A stretch of DNA of 64,000 nt, taken from contig JAHRYM010000001.1 of assembly GCA_020622085.1 (NCBI GenBank), positions 1,385,193 through 1,449,192 on the forward strand. Reading direction: 5' to 3'. A program made the translations under genes and the position numbers. Positions 63,105 through 64,000 of this stretch are shown here, one piece after another; positions within the stretch are counted from its first letter, which is position 1; each line of letters opens with the position of its first letter. This DNA comes from Paracoccaceae bacterium (GTDB taxonomy: Bacteria > Pseudomonadota > Alphaproteobacteria > Rhodobacterales > Rhodobacteraceae). Under the pieces are notes generated by a model that did not search any database, had not been told where the DNA came from, and saw nothing but the letters and a program-made list of their open reading frames with translations.

Positions 63105-64000
63105 TCACTCTGCAAGGATCGCCATGGCCTCGTGGCGCCGGACGGTTGGCCGCGCCGCCGGGAAATCCGATGAAGGATCGGCCGACAAATCTTTGAAAAG
63201 CTTCAGGAGCTCCTGTCGCTGTGCCTGGTCCATGCCGGCAAGCGTCCGATCCCCCGGCTGGAAACTCTCGCTCCAGAGCCCGTCCGAGCGGATGATTTCG
63301 TGGCGGTCGAACAGCAGGTGGATGTAGCTGACGCTGCGGGCGGTGGTTTCACGGCGGATTCCGGGGCGGTCCGTCAGGTGCAGGGCGGCGGCCAGCACTT
63401 CGGATTCGCCGGCGATGAGTTCGGCGCGCGGCCCGCTCAGAAGCACCCGATGTTGCGGTGAAAGCCGCATGTCACGCTGGGGCAGGCCGGGTCCAAGCGC
63501 ATCGCGCCCGATCAGAACAGGCCGGAGTTCGGGCCTTGCCGCAAGTTCGGCCGGCCCGAGTTCGCGCCGCCCGACCCATCGCAGCACCTGATAGCCGTTG
63601 TCGCGCGTCAGCACCCGCGCGCCGGGCTCCAGGCTTTCGACGGGACGCGGGCCGTGGTCCGTCTCGATCATCGTGCCGGGCGTGAAACAGGGAATCAGGT
63701 TCTCGATGTTGGTAAAGGTCATCGTGCCGATGACATTGCCCAAGGCATCGAGAAACTGGACGATGCCGTTTTCGTGGTTCAGCGGATCGAAGATGATGTT
63801 GGTGGTGGCCTTGGTCCAGCCCGAGCCGAACAGGTCGAGCGTGTCGATCTCGGATCCGTCCCCGTCTTCGGACCCGTCGACGATGTCGCCGATGCCGATG
63901 CCGGTGAACCAGTCGCTGCCAAAACCCCCGATCAGCGTATCGGCCCCGGCACCCCCGTTGATGGTGTCGTTGCCCGCGCCGCCGTCGACGTAGTCGTTGC
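63105..64000 (-). CDS. RTX-repeat protein with C-terminal Hint domain (5' end outside window)
   Basis: The visible 297 residues begin in calcium-binding RTX nonapeptide repeats (GGAGNDTINGGAGADTLIGG). A linker leads to a Hint-type domain that starts at IPCFTPGTMIETDHG, with the nucleophile cysteine and MRLSPQHRVLLSG. This architecture is common in large secreted proteins of Rhodobacteraceae exported by type I secretion. The 5' end and any adhesion or enzyme domains lie beyond the window. The Hint domain may self-process the protein, as inferred from the family. Confidence 0.88.
   Translation of the reverse strand, partial: NDYVDGGAGNDTINGGAGADTLIGGFGSDWFTGIGIGDIVDGSEDGDGSEIDTLDLFGSGWTKATTNIIFDPLNHENGIVQFLDALGNVIGTMTFTNIENLIPCFTPGTMIETDHGPRPVESLEPGARVLTRDNGYQVLRWVGRRELGPAELAARPELRPVLIGRDALGPGLPQRDMRLSPQHRVLLSGPRAELIAGESEVLAAALHLTDRPGIRRETTARSVSYIHLLFDRHEIIRSDGLWSESFQPGDRTLAGMDQAQRQELLKLFKDLSADPSSDFPAARPTVRRHEAMAILAE

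Overview
High-GC, densely packed alpha-proteobacterial chromosome segment, most likely from the Rhodobacteraceae (Rhodobacter/Paracoccus/Gemmobacter-like). The reasons are: an aerobic cob cluster with bluB; a psd-pssA-pmtA phosphatidylcholine route; an RpoH sigma factor; an RTX/Hint protein; and the 'cgggatattt' intergenic motif. No rRNA, tRNA, CRISPR array, intact transposase or prophage was seen.

Layout. 1-2.8 kb: end of a polar amino-acid ABC transporter, a C45-family Ntn acyltransferase/peptidase and an RpiR regulator. 2.95-23.7 kb: a cobalamin supercluster. It holds three cobalamin riboswitches, each upstream of a separate + strand unit: cbiMNQO cobalt uptake; bluB (lower ligand); and DUF1636-cobW-cobN-cobG-H-I-J-(K)-L-E-M-B-A-F. 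cobO and cobQ lie on the opposite strand. The corrin-ring enzymes (A, I, G, J, M, F, K, L, H, B), the large chelatase subunit (N), adenosylation (O) and amidation (Q) are all present. CobS/CobT, CobR, CobC/CobD and CobP/CobU/CobV are not in the window. 23.7-24.1 kb: a transposase-like remnant.

24.1-32.7 kb: a TetR regulator divergent from an N-demethylase-type flavoenzyme; an unrecognised exported protein; a valine/isobutyrate-degradation run (acyl-CoA dehydrogenase, 3-hydroxyisobutyryl-CoA hydrolase, 3-hydroxyisobutyrate dehydrogenase); a MaoC hydratase with a CitE-like CoA lyase; and a short L,D-transpeptidase-fold protein. 32.8-47.3 kb: a catabolic island with amine/amino-acid flavour. One half is a GntR-led operon (DapA-family lyase, PuuC-like aldehyde dehydrogenase, P5C-reductase-like protein, DAO-type flavoprotein). 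The other half has a GlxA-type AraC regulator, glutaminase, an XRE-cupin regulator, a PotABCD-like ABC importer, a second DAO-type flavoprotein and a cupin. Its substrate is unknown, which makes it the best candidate for an undescribed pathway.

47.3-64 kb: a SulP transporter, an Rnk-like protein, nadABC, phasin plus PHA synthase (with FNR-like boxes upstream), two small membrane proteins, an RluA-family pseudouridine synthase, rpoH, psd-pssA-pmtA, a Gfo/Idh/MocA oxidoreductase and a truncated RTX-Hint protein. Many genes overlap by 1-4 nt, so translational coupling is widespread. Two divergent gene pairs share a single CATG for both start codons.
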